The notes beneath the pieces are model-generated. The model saw only the letters and a program-made list of their open reading frames with translations, was not told where the DNA came from and made no database searches. 64,000 nt of DNA from Cruorifilaria tuberocauda. Lineage: Eukaryota > Nematoda > Chromadorea > Rhabditida > Onchocercidae. Below, piece by piece: positions 1-12,300 of this stretch (positions within the stretch are counted from its first letter, which is position 1; each line of letters opens with the position of its first letter). The DNA lies in the NCBI GenBank assembly GCA_013365365.1, contig JABVXU010000007.1:186001-250000 (forward strand), in the 5' to 3' direction. The translations under genes and the position numbers were made by a program.

Positions 1-1916
1 TTACTTCCCATTTCATGGATAAATTGTTAAATTCCTTGCAATCTGTTACTCCCACTTGACTTGATAAAGTCCCTGTTAAAAGAATAGATGATTCCTTTGG
101 ATGCCATTCCATTGCTTGCACCTAAACTCCATAATTATAAGCAACGGAAAAAAAATGCAAGCAGCTATTAATCGACCATAGCAAAAGCGTACCCTTTCCC
201 CCTACTTTGGGGAAATATACACCTTAACAGTCGATTAAGAAAAGACAAACACAAGCAAGAATAAAACTAAAATTTTGAATTACCATTCCATCGAAATGTG
301 TTGCAATTGTTGCAGGTTTCGCTTCTTCAAGGTCCCATAAAATCACAGAATTATCAGCGCCTCCAGATGCCATAATATGTTCCATTAAGCGATTCCATGC
401 TAAGCAAAATACAGCACCAGAATGGCCCTCTGCACTTCCATCACGCTTTTGTCGTTTTCTAAAATATATCAAAAAAATGTTTTGATTCCAAATATTTATT
501 AAATTTAGCATTGCAAGCAAGGTGGTTCATTTTGGCAATCTGTTTAAAGAATCAAAAAAAAACCTTGCAGCCTTTGCTTTTCCAAGAGTTACCGTTGGTA
601 TCACTGAATTTACCAAATCCAAATCCCAGATACTTATTGATCCATCAATACCACCAAGAGCTAATAGGTTGCCTTTTTTATCATCGCTTCCTGGGTCAAA
701 ATATATTGGCTCCAAGCATAAAGGAGGTACATCCAAAATATAATCATGGTGAACGTACCAATCATTTTCTGCCTCATTGTATAAATACACTTCCAATGTA
801 TATTCATCCTTGAAAAAGGCCAAAATAATTGAAAGGGAACTAAGAACTTCAGTGATTTCAGTTTCATTTGGAAACACCGAAATCAAATTTTGAAATAAAA
901 TAGAGCTGTTCCAAACCTCATAAACTTTAGCAACTGCAACAAGATTATCGTCTGATTTAATTTCGAAATCATCTTGGTCTTCTTCATCACTATTCACATA
1001 GGTCGTTATGTGAGGATCTTCCATAGGCGATGCAAATGTTGCTATTCCAGCCAAAGGATTAGACCTGAATTTTTGTTTAAATCGATAAAAAAACACTGTT
1101 TTCCTTTTTTATAATCTAAGATCACTATGAAAGCACAAGCTGAGAGAGATTACAAAACATGCCATTGCATGCTATTAAATCAAAAAAATCTTATTTGAAT
1201 TTCTTGCTCTAATTCAGCTCATGCAAAGTTCGATGTTCCATATGAAAATGTTCTTACGGTTTCAGAGTTATTAGTCAATAAAAGACAGACTTCCAAATAC
1301 GCACCTTTCACCGTCACTTTCGTTATATTGATTCAATTTATACCTGTCAGTACCCATTCCGTCGTCTACTATATCAGGACTTGAACCACGAATACCTCTC
1401 TGGAAAAAAGCAAATGAAAATGTATGCGATATTTTATTTACATAAAAATTCTCAAAATTAAAAGATAAATGAACGGATAAAAAGAATCGGAAAACTAAAA
1501 AAAAGAAATACTTGATGTTGCATTTCAACAGTAGCATCTGTGTCGGATAACTCACTAGTTTCCGGTTCGCCCTCTGAAAATCACCCATTTATTATTGAAG
1601 ATTGAAATTCAAAATCTAAGAATATTTTTTGATCCATTCCCTTCCTAAGGCCCTCATAACTACGACACAAAAGAACAAGTTAACCCAGCAGCTTTTATTT
1701 AGAAATATTTCGATATTCACAGAAAAATCTGTTGAAGTTCAAGAAAAACGAAATTATAATCGAAAATAATCTAAGAAATCATAATTGATTAGCAAATCTT
1801 TGAAAATTTTAACCTTGAATCAATGTTTTGATTTCTTCTGAAGATAATTTCACCTTACCCGGTACGGCTTTTGGTACACCACGTTTTATCCAAACTAAAT
1901 CTGCTATCAGTGACAT
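1..1916 (-). CDS. pwp1: PWP1 homologue, WD40-repeat nucleolar protein (5' part, runs off left edge)
   Basis: Partial gene; about 313 N-terminal residues are visible and the rest lies beyond base 1. Exons in transcript order: 1916-1814, 1573-1512, 1399-1305, 1064-926, 808-564, 458-284, 121-<1; all phases join without stops. The N-terminus has the family's short KLSSEEIK segment, then an acidic stretch (DEEDQDDF) and the conserved YVHHD, FDPGSDD and IWDLD blocks, followed by WD repeats (SAEGHSGAVFCLAWN, SVILWDLEE). PWP1 proteins act in the nucleolus in rRNA transcription and ribosome biogenesis (family knowledge). A TTTCAG acceptor at about 1928, 12 bases before the ATG, looks like a spliced-leader site. 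The short K/R-rich linker before SAEGH is split across the exon 5/6 junction, matching the lysine-rich insert of other PWP1 proteins. Identity is confident; exon 7 is cut by the window end. Confidence 0.92.
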
Positions 1917-3024
1917 TCTTAACAGCTGAAATTGATAAGAAAGACTGATATCGTAATAAATCAATATTAATGTCTTATAAGTACCACGATACCTTTCAAA
2001 ACTATTCTGATAAATGAGTCATTTCAACTGATTTCTCTCTCATCTTTCTACCGTTATCCTTCATTATTCTCCGTAAATAATCCTCCATTCACAAATTTAT
2101 ACATCCCAACTCTTTTTACTCAGATTCCCGAGTTTTCCCCACCGAACTTCCGACAACTGCAATACTGACTGTTCTCACTTGTTAACCAATAGTATGCAAG
2201 AATTCGTTTCAAGACTCTGAAGCACGATAAGCTGTGGAAGCACTGAATCAGTTGCTTACAGAAATCATCCCAATCAGTTTGATCGTTATCAGTCGTGGGA
2301 AGTGCTACGAGCTACTTAATTTGCACTGATATCAGTTCATTTTATCATTTTTAGCAGTCTTTTGCTGTTGCTAAACACAAAAACAATGACAACTTCCTGA
2401 TAAAATGAAAATCACATTGTTAGGTTCGCATAAAGTTTCTTCTCTCAGAAGTTTTGTCGATGAAATTAGTCGCGGTGAATTATTTTAAATATGAGAGGAA
2501 AATTGCGATTTAGCAATTAAATCAAAGATAGTGTATTGATTGAGCTAGAACTGTATCAAAGTAACCTTATCAAATGTTAATCATTTACGTCATGACATTA
2601 ATGACTGAATAATATAACTTCATATTTTATTTCATAATGTTATCACAGGTGATTTTCGCCATTTGGTTATTTCATAATAGTTCGTTGATCTATGAAAAAA
2701 ATCCATCATGAAAATATTTGTAGAAGGAAATGCATTATAAAAGTTTCTTTTAAATAATTTTTACGATTTAAATATGAATGCATTCATGTTGTTTCTTTTT
2801 CCTTCCAAATATTTACCCTTTCATTGTGCTTTTTTTTCGACCTAAAACAAGATAGATAAAGTACAAATTTTTTTTAATTAAATAATAAAATAAACTGAAA
2901 ATTTGCTCAACAGAAATTGAGAAACTTTGAGCCTCAAGGAATTCATCGAATGTTTCATGATAACTATATAACTTTACTGGTATCCTTTCAAATAGTTCAG
3001 TAAAATTTTCTTTTAGAAAATTAA
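1917..3024. other. intergenic, upstream of PWP1
   Basis: About 1.1 kb with no convincing coding exon on either strand. The part nearest PWP1 (about 2020-2200) is relatively C/T-rich for this window and may be promoter sequence, but no clear TATA or other element was recognised. Confidence 0.4.
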
Positions 3025-3276
3025 TTAAGGCATTAGAATACGAAAAAAAAAGTAGATAAGGTTAGTTTTAAAAAATTTAATAGGAAAAACCGGTAATGCT
3101 GATTGCGGTTTTTCTGGTGGAGCATAATTTCCAGCATCCGGTAGATTGGACAAACGAATAATCTCATAGATAACATATCCGACGATCAACAACTGAAGCA
3201 TAGCTTTTATCAAACAGATACGACCAATAATGGACGGAGAATACGTGTACAATAATTGAATGATTAATGAAATCAT
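3025..3276 (-). CDS. candidate small hydrophobic protein, 83 aa, unrecognised
   Basis: Open frame from ATG at 3276 to a stop at 3025. The first 45 residues are mostly hydrophobic (two possible membrane segments, around residues 3-30 and 32-42) and are followed by a polar, proline-rich stretch (NYAPPEKPQSALPVFP) of normal-looking codon use. A TTTTTCAG acceptor lies at about 3299, some 20 bases before the ATG, as expected for trans-splicing; this is the main support. The last 15-20 residues are Phe/Leu/Lys-rich and could be intron read-through after a possible donor following ALP. No family was recognised. Real gene, first exon of a longer gene, or chance ORF are all possible. Confidence 0.35.
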   Translation of the reverse strand: MISLIIQLLYTYSPSIIGRICLIKAMLQLLIVGYVIYEIIRLSNLPDAGNYAPPEKPQSALPVFPIKFFKTNLIYFFFRILMP

Positions 3277-4642
3277 GATATTATTCGATTATTCTTCTGA
3301 AAAATTACATATTTTAAATGTATATTTTAATGTGTAACAAAATTCTTACTCTCCTCTCTTACATTGTTTTATGAATGGTTGATTGTTATGGATGAACTGA
3401 AAGTGAAGAAAGAATTTAAAAGGAAAAATAAATTTACATATAATTCATTTGGTTAATCAATCAGTCAATCTGAGAGTAAGAAATGAATGATAGATCGTCT
3501 CCCAGCATCCTGAAAATCTTTCTCATTAAAAAAAATCAATCAATTGTTTCTTGTAGCTTCTGATCTAGATTAAGCATTGTTTTTTTTTCCTTTTTTACTC
3601 AAAATTAACTTTTCTGGATAAAAAATTAACGAAGTTAAGATATTTCAAGGAATTACCAGTGTCCTCTTTTATTGATTTTTTTCTTTGATATTGAATTGTT
3701 TCGATAGATTTTTTGATAATAATATATACGATATAATGTGACGTTAACGAAATTTTATTTTTCTTTTCTTTTTGTTAACGTTTTTGCTCGAATTGCTTTT
3801 TCCGAGTGATTTGACGCGGTAGATGACAATTGATAATTAGCACTTATAAATTAAAACTGTTAAGAGATGAATGAAAGATTGAAAAGGTTGAAATAAGAAA
3901 AGCACTGATGAATGCTTAGAATTATAATGCTCACTTTAATGAATGTTAATTAATGAATTCAGTCTTTGAATTCAAAATGACTGCGTTTTTATTATTTCAT
4001 TCTTTAATATACTCTTATTTACTACTGAATTAAACGAGTATTTTTCAAAGGAATTACCGTCATTATTTAATATCACTACTATCATTATTGAACTACTATT
4101 ATTATATAATTACTATCCTTATTTCATTGAATGAAAATTTATGAAACAATTAAAATATTCCCTTTTATCTTGAAATTCCAGATTATTATTATTATGATGA
4201 ATCATTCACTCAAAAAAATGCTTCAATGAAAACAAAAATATTTTGCAATATGAATTTTTGAAATTATTCAACCAGGTGTATGTCTCGAAAGCATCTCTAT
4301 TACCTTTTGTCATTTTTCGACGTTTTTTCCCTCAATTCTTTTCCATTTCACTTTGAACCCATATAATCGAAATGTTTCAATTACCACTTTGAATTTAAAA
4401 AAGAACAGCATTTCAAATATTGCGAACTAATAATGTTCAAGGTATAATTTGCAAGTGCTGCAATTTTCCAGCAAGTTATACAAAATGAAATAGAGAAGAA
4501 TAATGATAACTTGCAATTTATGATTGAAGCAAATTATCGTAAAATGGAAAAACTAGGATACTTACATTTTTTACGCTCGATACCAGTTTATTTGTCCTGG
4601 AAATAAATTTCTCTTTCCTTTTTCAAAAATTTGAAATTTAAA
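3277..4642. other. intergenic, AT-rich
   Basis: About 1.4 kb of AT-rich DNA with many homopolymer runs. No exon, tRNA-like fold or notable repeat was identified by eye. Confidence 0.4.
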
Positions 4643-4870
4643 ATGGGAAAATGCGAAGAGCTAGAACAACGAAAAATTATGTTATATGTTATGCATAGTG
4701 TTTTTATTTTGATATTTGTTTATTTGATCAATAATTATGCAATACTTATACTTCGTATCATTTACTATCTAGTAAGAAAAATAAGAACAAAAAAAAGAAA
4801 CATTATTTCTCGAGAAAAATTACAGGTGGTAAACAAAAACGAAAAAATAACTCGTCCAAACTTAAAATAG
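4643..4870 (+). CDS. candidate single-pass membrane microprotein, 75 aa, unrecognised
   Basis: ATG at 4643, stop at 4870, intronless. The N-terminus is polar (MGKCEELEQRK), residues about 12-42 form one or two hydrophobic segments, and the tail is strongly basic (VRKIRTKKRN), which fits a positive-inside membrane protein. An upstream in-frame TTG at 4631 is an unlikely start in a nematode. No family was recognised and there is no obvious splice acceptor immediately upstream. Hydrophobic reading frames arise easily in AT-rich DNA, so confidence is low. Confidence 0.25.
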   Translation: MGKCEELEQRKIMLYVMHSVFILIFVYLINNYAILILRIIYYLVRKIRTKKRNIISREKLQVVNKNEKITRPNLK

Positions 4871-6396
4871 CAAAAAAAACTCCTAATTTGTTCATTTTTA
4901 AAATGCTATTTTAACTTTACCCGAAAAATAAAAATGATTTTAATAACCTTAAATAGCAAAGAAAAAAACAAAAGCGTAAAAGAAAGGTTTAAACAGTTTA
5001 CAAAAAATTTTTTTGTATCGTAAAAATATTTATTCCGCACAAATTTCATGTTTGTACTAATAAGATAAGTAAAACAAACAAATTTTTCAATCTGCGAAGT
5101 TTATTTTTTTTGCTGTTAAAGATATTTTAATGTCAAAAAACTATTTTCTTGATTTCATAAATTTTTAATTTATAAAATTTGCAATCTTGGAGTTTATTAT
5201 TTTTGCTCTTGGAAATAATTCAAAAATTTTTGAAATTTTACTTTTTTGTTTCCATAAATTTTCAATTTATAACATATTATCTTGAAAAGAAAAAAAATAA
5301 AGGAGGGAATTATTCGTAAACTCTCGGATGCATAAGTTTCCATCACTTTGCTGATTGCATTCATGATAGTTGGACCAGTTCTCTTCATTTCGTTTTTTTA
5401 TTTCAAATTCTTAAATATATTTCATTTATTGAATTCAGTTGTGCTAGTGATGATTTCCAAGAATGCTTTGTCATTTTTCAATAAATAATTGATAGAATTA
5501 TTTATTTGAAAATGGTATTACCAATTTTAGTTTACTCTTATTTTTACTTTCACTTCCAAACTATACTTTTTATAATAACATCACATTTATTGAGTGCAAA
5601 TTTGCAAATAATTAATATTATAAAAATTTTTGAAATTCTTTTTCTTTTTAATGTATTATTTTTTTTATTTTTTAATTTATCATATTGAATTAATTTTTAA
5701 ATTTATCATATTGCTGTGTTACTCAATTTACTAAAATATGATTTATCATATATTTTTTAAAACTTGTACTTGTTTTTCCTTTCTCTCTCTCTGCCTTTTG
5801 ATAAACTTAGCTAAGAACTTCGTTTTTTTGAGCTTTTTAATCGAGACTTGCAACTATTCTCTTTGCTATATCAATCGTTTGCTACATTAATCGTCAAATC
5901 CTATACGGTAGAGGAACTTTCCAGTTTTAAATAATTGGAAAATACTAATATCATTTTTCACTTTTACTTCATGATTGCAATATTCTTTGCTCTTAATTTA
6001 GATTCTTAATTAATTAGTATTAGGTTTTGTTTTATCTTAGATTTTAAATCACAATTAGTAAATTAAATTAAATAATAGGATATAGTTTGTTAAAAGGAAG
6101 CAATAAAAAGTGGTTGATAAATTCCAAGGGATCGAAAAAACTAACATCTTATTGAACTCAATTTTAATTCTATAAATTTCTTGAAAATTATTAAGTCAAA
6201 ACTTATATGAGTACCAGTTTATACCTTCACTAATTTCATAAATTATTATTAATAAATTAATATTACAGTTCATAAATTTACTTCCCTTCATAATTTAATA
6301 TTGTTTTAAAAAATTATTTATTGCTTGCCAAAAAATCAGAACGAATTAAATTTGAAAAATTTCTATAATAACTTAAGAAAACATTTTTTAGGTAAT
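4871..6396. other. intergenic, AT-rich, with one weak ORF
   Basis: About 1.5 kb of mostly low-complexity A/T sequence. On the minus strand a short frame from ATG at 5388 begins with a gene-like stretch (MKRTGPTIMNAISKVMETY) but degrades into Phe/Lys-rich sequence after about 35 residues. It could be a first exon with a donor near 5329, but no partner exon was found. Confidence 0.3.
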
Positions 6397-9300
6397 ATGG
6401 ATAACAAACAGCAATGGCTTTTTATTGTAATAATTACTACAACTGCTAACAAAGTAATTCATATTGAAGCGCAATCGTTTGTCGGAGGTATTTCAATTTT
6501 TAGATTTTAATCTAAATATCTGAAAAGAAAATGAGCTATTCTTATAAAATTTCAAATAAGCTAAGGAAAAATAATACAACATATTAGCTAAGAAGTTAAA
6601 GTAAACTTAATGAACAATTTTTTTAGGTTAATAATAATTGATTTAGTGATATTGCAATTCCCTTTATATCGAACTTATCTAAAATATCTTTTATTACAGC
6701 ACGGTATAATACTTATAATACAGTTCCTAAATCAACGATATTACTTGAGGAAAAGCCATCACCTTGCTATTCACCATCAGTTCGAAATGTTTATCACTTT
6801 ATCGTTTCTTTTTTATCATTTTCTAAAATTTTTTTATAAAGCAAATTTAAATTTCATTCGTCAATTTCCGATTCATTACTTCTTCAGGCTCGACCTCATA
6901 CTTTATCATCGCCATCCCTAACACGCTTATTATCACCACCAATAATATTTCATCGGCGACAAAAGTCTTATGTCGAAAAGCCAGCTGTGAAAAGAGTTAG
7001 TTAGTTTCTGTCAAAACAATTACACGAAAAATAGCTAATTAATTTATTTATCAAATATTGAATTTTTAAATAAATTCAATTTAACCAATCAAATTTAATA
7101 GATTTTGCAGCTCAAATTTCGAACAAAATTAATGCGTTGAATTAAATTTATCCATGTAAATAAGAATTATAGCATTTTTTAATGAGGATTTTTTATCCAA
7201 CTAACAATTTTTAATTCTTAAAAATTAGTTTATTTAGAATTAGCTTAAAGTTAGCTTTTAAAATCTGTTATTTTGAAATTTCTATAATTGAACATTCCTT
7301 CCAATGTATTATTTTAATTAATTCGTCGAATTGAATACTTTGTATTTATTAGAAAATGTTTAAGCTTAATTAATATAACAGATTAAAATTTGAGTTTATT
7401 GCGGAAGTAACGGCGCATACGACACGATATAATGACCCGAATGAAAGTTACGGGAAAGTTTTATTGCTAATGCAACAATACTTCACGCGAAAGGATCCAA
7501 AACATCGTCTTTACGTCAGTATTCTCTAGATTTAAAAAATTTTTTCACTACTCTTCGGTTTAATTACTAAACGAAATGTATGAGTTGTTTCATTTAACGT
7601 AATTTTAAGTTAAATTTTAGAAAAAGAACTTTTCAAAGTCGTAGATTTTAAACTCGTAGACTTTGTCATAAGTAACCAATTTTCCAGTAATTATCGTAAA
7701 ATTTAGTCGTGAATTAATCTTAAAATGACGAAATAATGAGGCATAATCCCATAGTTGTATTAATTTTCTTGCTTTTTATTACTCAGGACAAGTTTTTCAG
7801 AAAATAATTAAATAATTTTCAGATTTACCATCTCTATGCATGCTTTTTCTACTTGTTCTTGTAGAAATTTTTTAAATCATTAATTCATGCAGTGAATCAA
7901 TTAAAGCATATATATTATTATAAGATGATGAATTGATTGCTTAATATCATTCAAATTAATAAGATAAAGCTAGAAAAATAATTGAATGCAAATATTATAT
8001 TAAATTTTGGTATTTTGTAAAACGATGACCATAATTAAGATTATTTTACAGTCTATCATCGATTCATGAAGATTTCAAGAAGCATGTAGCAAAACTTGTC
8101 TAAAACTTTAAAAATACATTATCAAAAACAAGAAAAACTATCAAAATTATCAGAAAGTACGATTATCAAAAAAGCATTTTAGGATGGTACGATGATACGT
8201 CCATCAGTAAATCCACGTATGCGTAACGAAATACGACATAATTTACGAATTACCGGTCTTCTCTTCGAGAATGATATTGCAATGATTGTATCACAAATGA
8301 AAGTATTACAATCATTGAAGTCTTATCGTAGAAAACGAAAAATAATCTCTGATCCAAGCTTTTATTGGAGGAATTCATCAATTGCTTATCGTTTTGGAGA
8401 TGATGATAGTTCGTTCTCTGTTTTCATCCTCTCTGCTAATTAATTAAATCATTTTTGTTTGATAATGAAAATTCATTTCTAATATGAGTTTTTTGTGGTG
8501 TAATTTAGAGATAAATTGTATCGTTTTCTTTACATGCTATTCTCCGTCGTTTATTTCCATCGTTTCCTCCAAGTTACTAAATCAGCTTTGCTTGGTAATG
8601 AAATAATGGAAATTATTAAGTGTCATCTTATCCTTTAATTTGTTAAAAGCATTTTTTGTTCCATAATGAAATACCAGAAATTTATTTTTGAATTTTTTTT
8701 AGGCGTAAAATTTTTTTTTGAAGTATAATTAAGAGCAGTTACTAATATTAAATAATGAACTTTTAACAATCATGCATAAATCAACTCTTTTTTTACTTTT
8801 CACCTGTTTTTCCAGGAGTTTGGCAAAATGACGTTCGTGAAGCACTTCGCCACTGGGAGCAAGAAACATGCTTACGTTTCGTAGAAAATAAATCTGATGA
8901 TGATTATTTATTTTTTATCATTGGGAGTGGGGAAGTGTTCTATTTTAATTATTTCATCTAATTTATATATCAGTTTTATCAAAACAAATGAGAGACCGAT
9001 TTTATTTGATACGATGGCAATAATTTCTGTGTAATTAACTATCGATAATTAGCATAAATTAGTAAGACAAAAGTATATTATCAGAAGTTTATTGTCAGTT
9101 TTTGATTAAGCTAAACTGAAGGGAAATAATTCAAAAATTAAAACTTTATGTATCAAACGGACTAAACAGATAAATTTGTTGGGCTTTTTTCAGATAGCGT
9201 AATAAATGAGCAAAAAGTTTTGATACTTATTATTGAAAAGATAACCTCTAAAGAATATCGCTTCGAATAGCTTATGATTTCATTTTTCATTAATTTTACT

Positions 9301-12300
9301 TTTGACTTTGCTTATTTCAAGCTTGATGTTTCAAATTGTTAAAAAGAAAAGAAAATGATTTAAAAGACCTTTTCATTCAAATTAGAGAAAAAACATAGTT
9401 TATGATTGTTTCAGGTGTTACTCCAGTGTTGGAAGATTAGGTGGTAGTCAAACAATTTCCATTGGTTATGGTTGTGAAACTGTTAGTCTTGCTATTAAAC
9501 AGCGTTAAAAACTTAATGATATATACTTTCAAAATGACACATACTTGATTTTAAAATGATATGTCCTTACTGATATATACTAATTAAAAATGACACTACT
9601 TGTTTTCTAAAATGATACTTATTAAAAATGATGCATATTTGCTTTCTAAAATAATAATACTTACTGATATATATTTTCTTTTAAAGTGATTTTTTTAATG
9701 CTGATGTATATACCCATTTAAAACGTCATATGATTATCTATACCAATTTAAAATGTTATATAGTTAGTTTTTAAATGGTAGTGTGTACTAATTTGAAGTA
9801 ATTTATACTTGCTTTTTCAAGCTTGGAATTATTTCACATGAACTTGGTCATGCATTGGGATTCTGGCATGAGCAGGAGAGACCGGATCGTGATAAATATG
9901 TTCATATCAACCTACAAAATGCAGTTTCTGGGACTGAAGGAAATTTCGAAAAACGTAATCCGTCACAACTGATTGATTTTGGTGTTCCGTATGATCTCGG
10001 GTCCGTAATGCACTATTCCACCAATGTATATTTTAATTTTATCCATTGCAACTAATATCTTAAATTGAATAACTTTGTTTAACTCATTAATATTAATTGT
10101 TTCAATTGAAAATTTATTGATTTTCTTAAAATCAAAATTTTTTAGTTTATTGCAAAGGGTTGAGAGGTTTACACTTGTAAATTTCGCCATTTTTGCTATA
10201 GTTGAATGCAGAAAAGAAATTATTTCAATTTCAATTTCTAAAAAGTTATCAATTTCAAATTAAAATTTAATTTATTCAGTAAATTCAGCTAATTAGAGCT
10301 TCATTGTTTTAAAGAAAAAAGGCAAATAATTCAAAACTGTTAAAAAATAATCCTTTTCAATTAGAATTGATTAATTTCATAAATATTTTAATAATTGATA
10401 ATTTACATTGTGAAATTTTCTATGGGCTTTGTTAATTGATTAAGTTGACTCGCATTTAAGAATAACTTTTTTCAAATAATAATTTCAGTGATAGTAGAGA
10501 TTCATTGATTTAACTTATTAATCTGTTTGATAACGATTTCATCAAAGACAAAACAATTTTCCTCATATAAATGATTTTATCAGACATTTGCAAAACGATT
10601 TATGGATTTGACGGTGGATCCGATAGATATGAAATATCGTTCAACAGTTGGCAATCGCGTAGCACCATCATTTACTGATTTCAAACAAATTAATTTACTT
10701 TATTGTTTTGGTAGGTATTTTAATTTATTATTAAAATTTCAATCTTTACCACGAATTGCTTATTTTCTTATTTTATTGTTTATTTAATTGGTCACGTCGC
10801 AAAACTACAATATACTTTACGGTTAGTTTCGAAATATTATTCAGAATGAAAAGAATAAATTATTTACAGGTAGATGATACACCTTTAAGAAAATTTGTAG
10901 ATAATACACCTTTATAGAAAATGTAAACGGTAGTTTCTCGAATTGAGTAATTTATAGAAATCAGTTGAAATTTTGTTTAAATTTCATGTAGGCAATAAAA
11001 AAAGAGCGAAAAATTAAAATGAGTTAAATCAGATAGATGTCAGAGAACAAATTTACGATGTCGTAATGGTGGCTATCCGAATCCAAATAATTGTAATACC
11101 TGTAAATGTCCAGAAGGTCTTGGTGGTCAACGATGTACCGATCTACAGTACTCTTGTTAGTGAATTTTATAAAAATCTTTTATTAAAATGCTTGAAAAAA
11201 TGTTTAGGAATTGTTATCAATACAGGTTTAAGATATTATTAAAAAAAAATTTTGAATTAAATTAAATTTGAAATTATTGAACGATAGATTATTATGAAAG
11301 AATTCAGTAAAAAAAAATTCAACTTGATTTTAATTAAATTTAAACTGCTTCTTTTAACGATTTGAAATTTATTTCAGATTTTTGAAATTTCTGAAATTGT
11401 AAAAGATTTAAATTGAAAATTTCTGCATCTTTTTTTCAAAAAAATTTCTTTCAGTAAATTTTACGAAATTGTTTAATTTTTTGAAATTAAAAAAAATTTT
11501 TTTTTTGCTTAAGCATGTGGCTATGAACGACTAGCCAGCAGTGAATGGCAAATATTAGAATATTCCGGATCGTCAAACTGTTACTGGAGAATTTCCTCGG
11601 TTAACTCTTCTCGTAATTGAGCAAATGAATTGAAATACTGGAATAATTTACAATTTACAATTTCTTTCGAAGTCTTTTTTTTGAAAGACTAATCCTGAAA
11701 CTATATTCCGTTTTATAACCTTTTCCATCAACAAAAATAACATTGCTATTGAATATTCCGATCATTGATTATCATAGCCTATTTTTTTCAGTAAATTTTA
11801 ATATTTTTGTCTAATTTCATTTTTTTTGATAATTCAAATTTTTGATTATTTAGTTTGATGATTACTTAATTTAATGTTTTTGACTATCATTCTTGTTGTT
11901 CTCCTTACTTTAGTTGCTTTAAATCAATTTTAGCTATGCTCTTTTACTAGAAATTAAAGTAGAAAAAGTAGAAATTACTAGAAATTTTATTGTTTGATAA
12001 AAAACATATACCTGTATTGGTAAGTCAATTTTTCTCGCGGAAAATTAATACGAAAAAAATGTTCAAAAAAATCTCTCTAAAATATAAAATTCGTTATTTT
12101 TCATTATTTGGAATTTTTTTAATCATTTTTTAATTTCTTCCAGACATCAAGTCTACTGAAATTTTATTTGAATCTGTTTGCATTTCCAAAGTATGGTATA
12201 ATTTGAATCATGAATTTTAACGAGGCATCGTTAAAATCGGATGATTTTTTGATCAAGATTATATCCGGATCAATGATAATCATATCTTTTCAATAAAACT

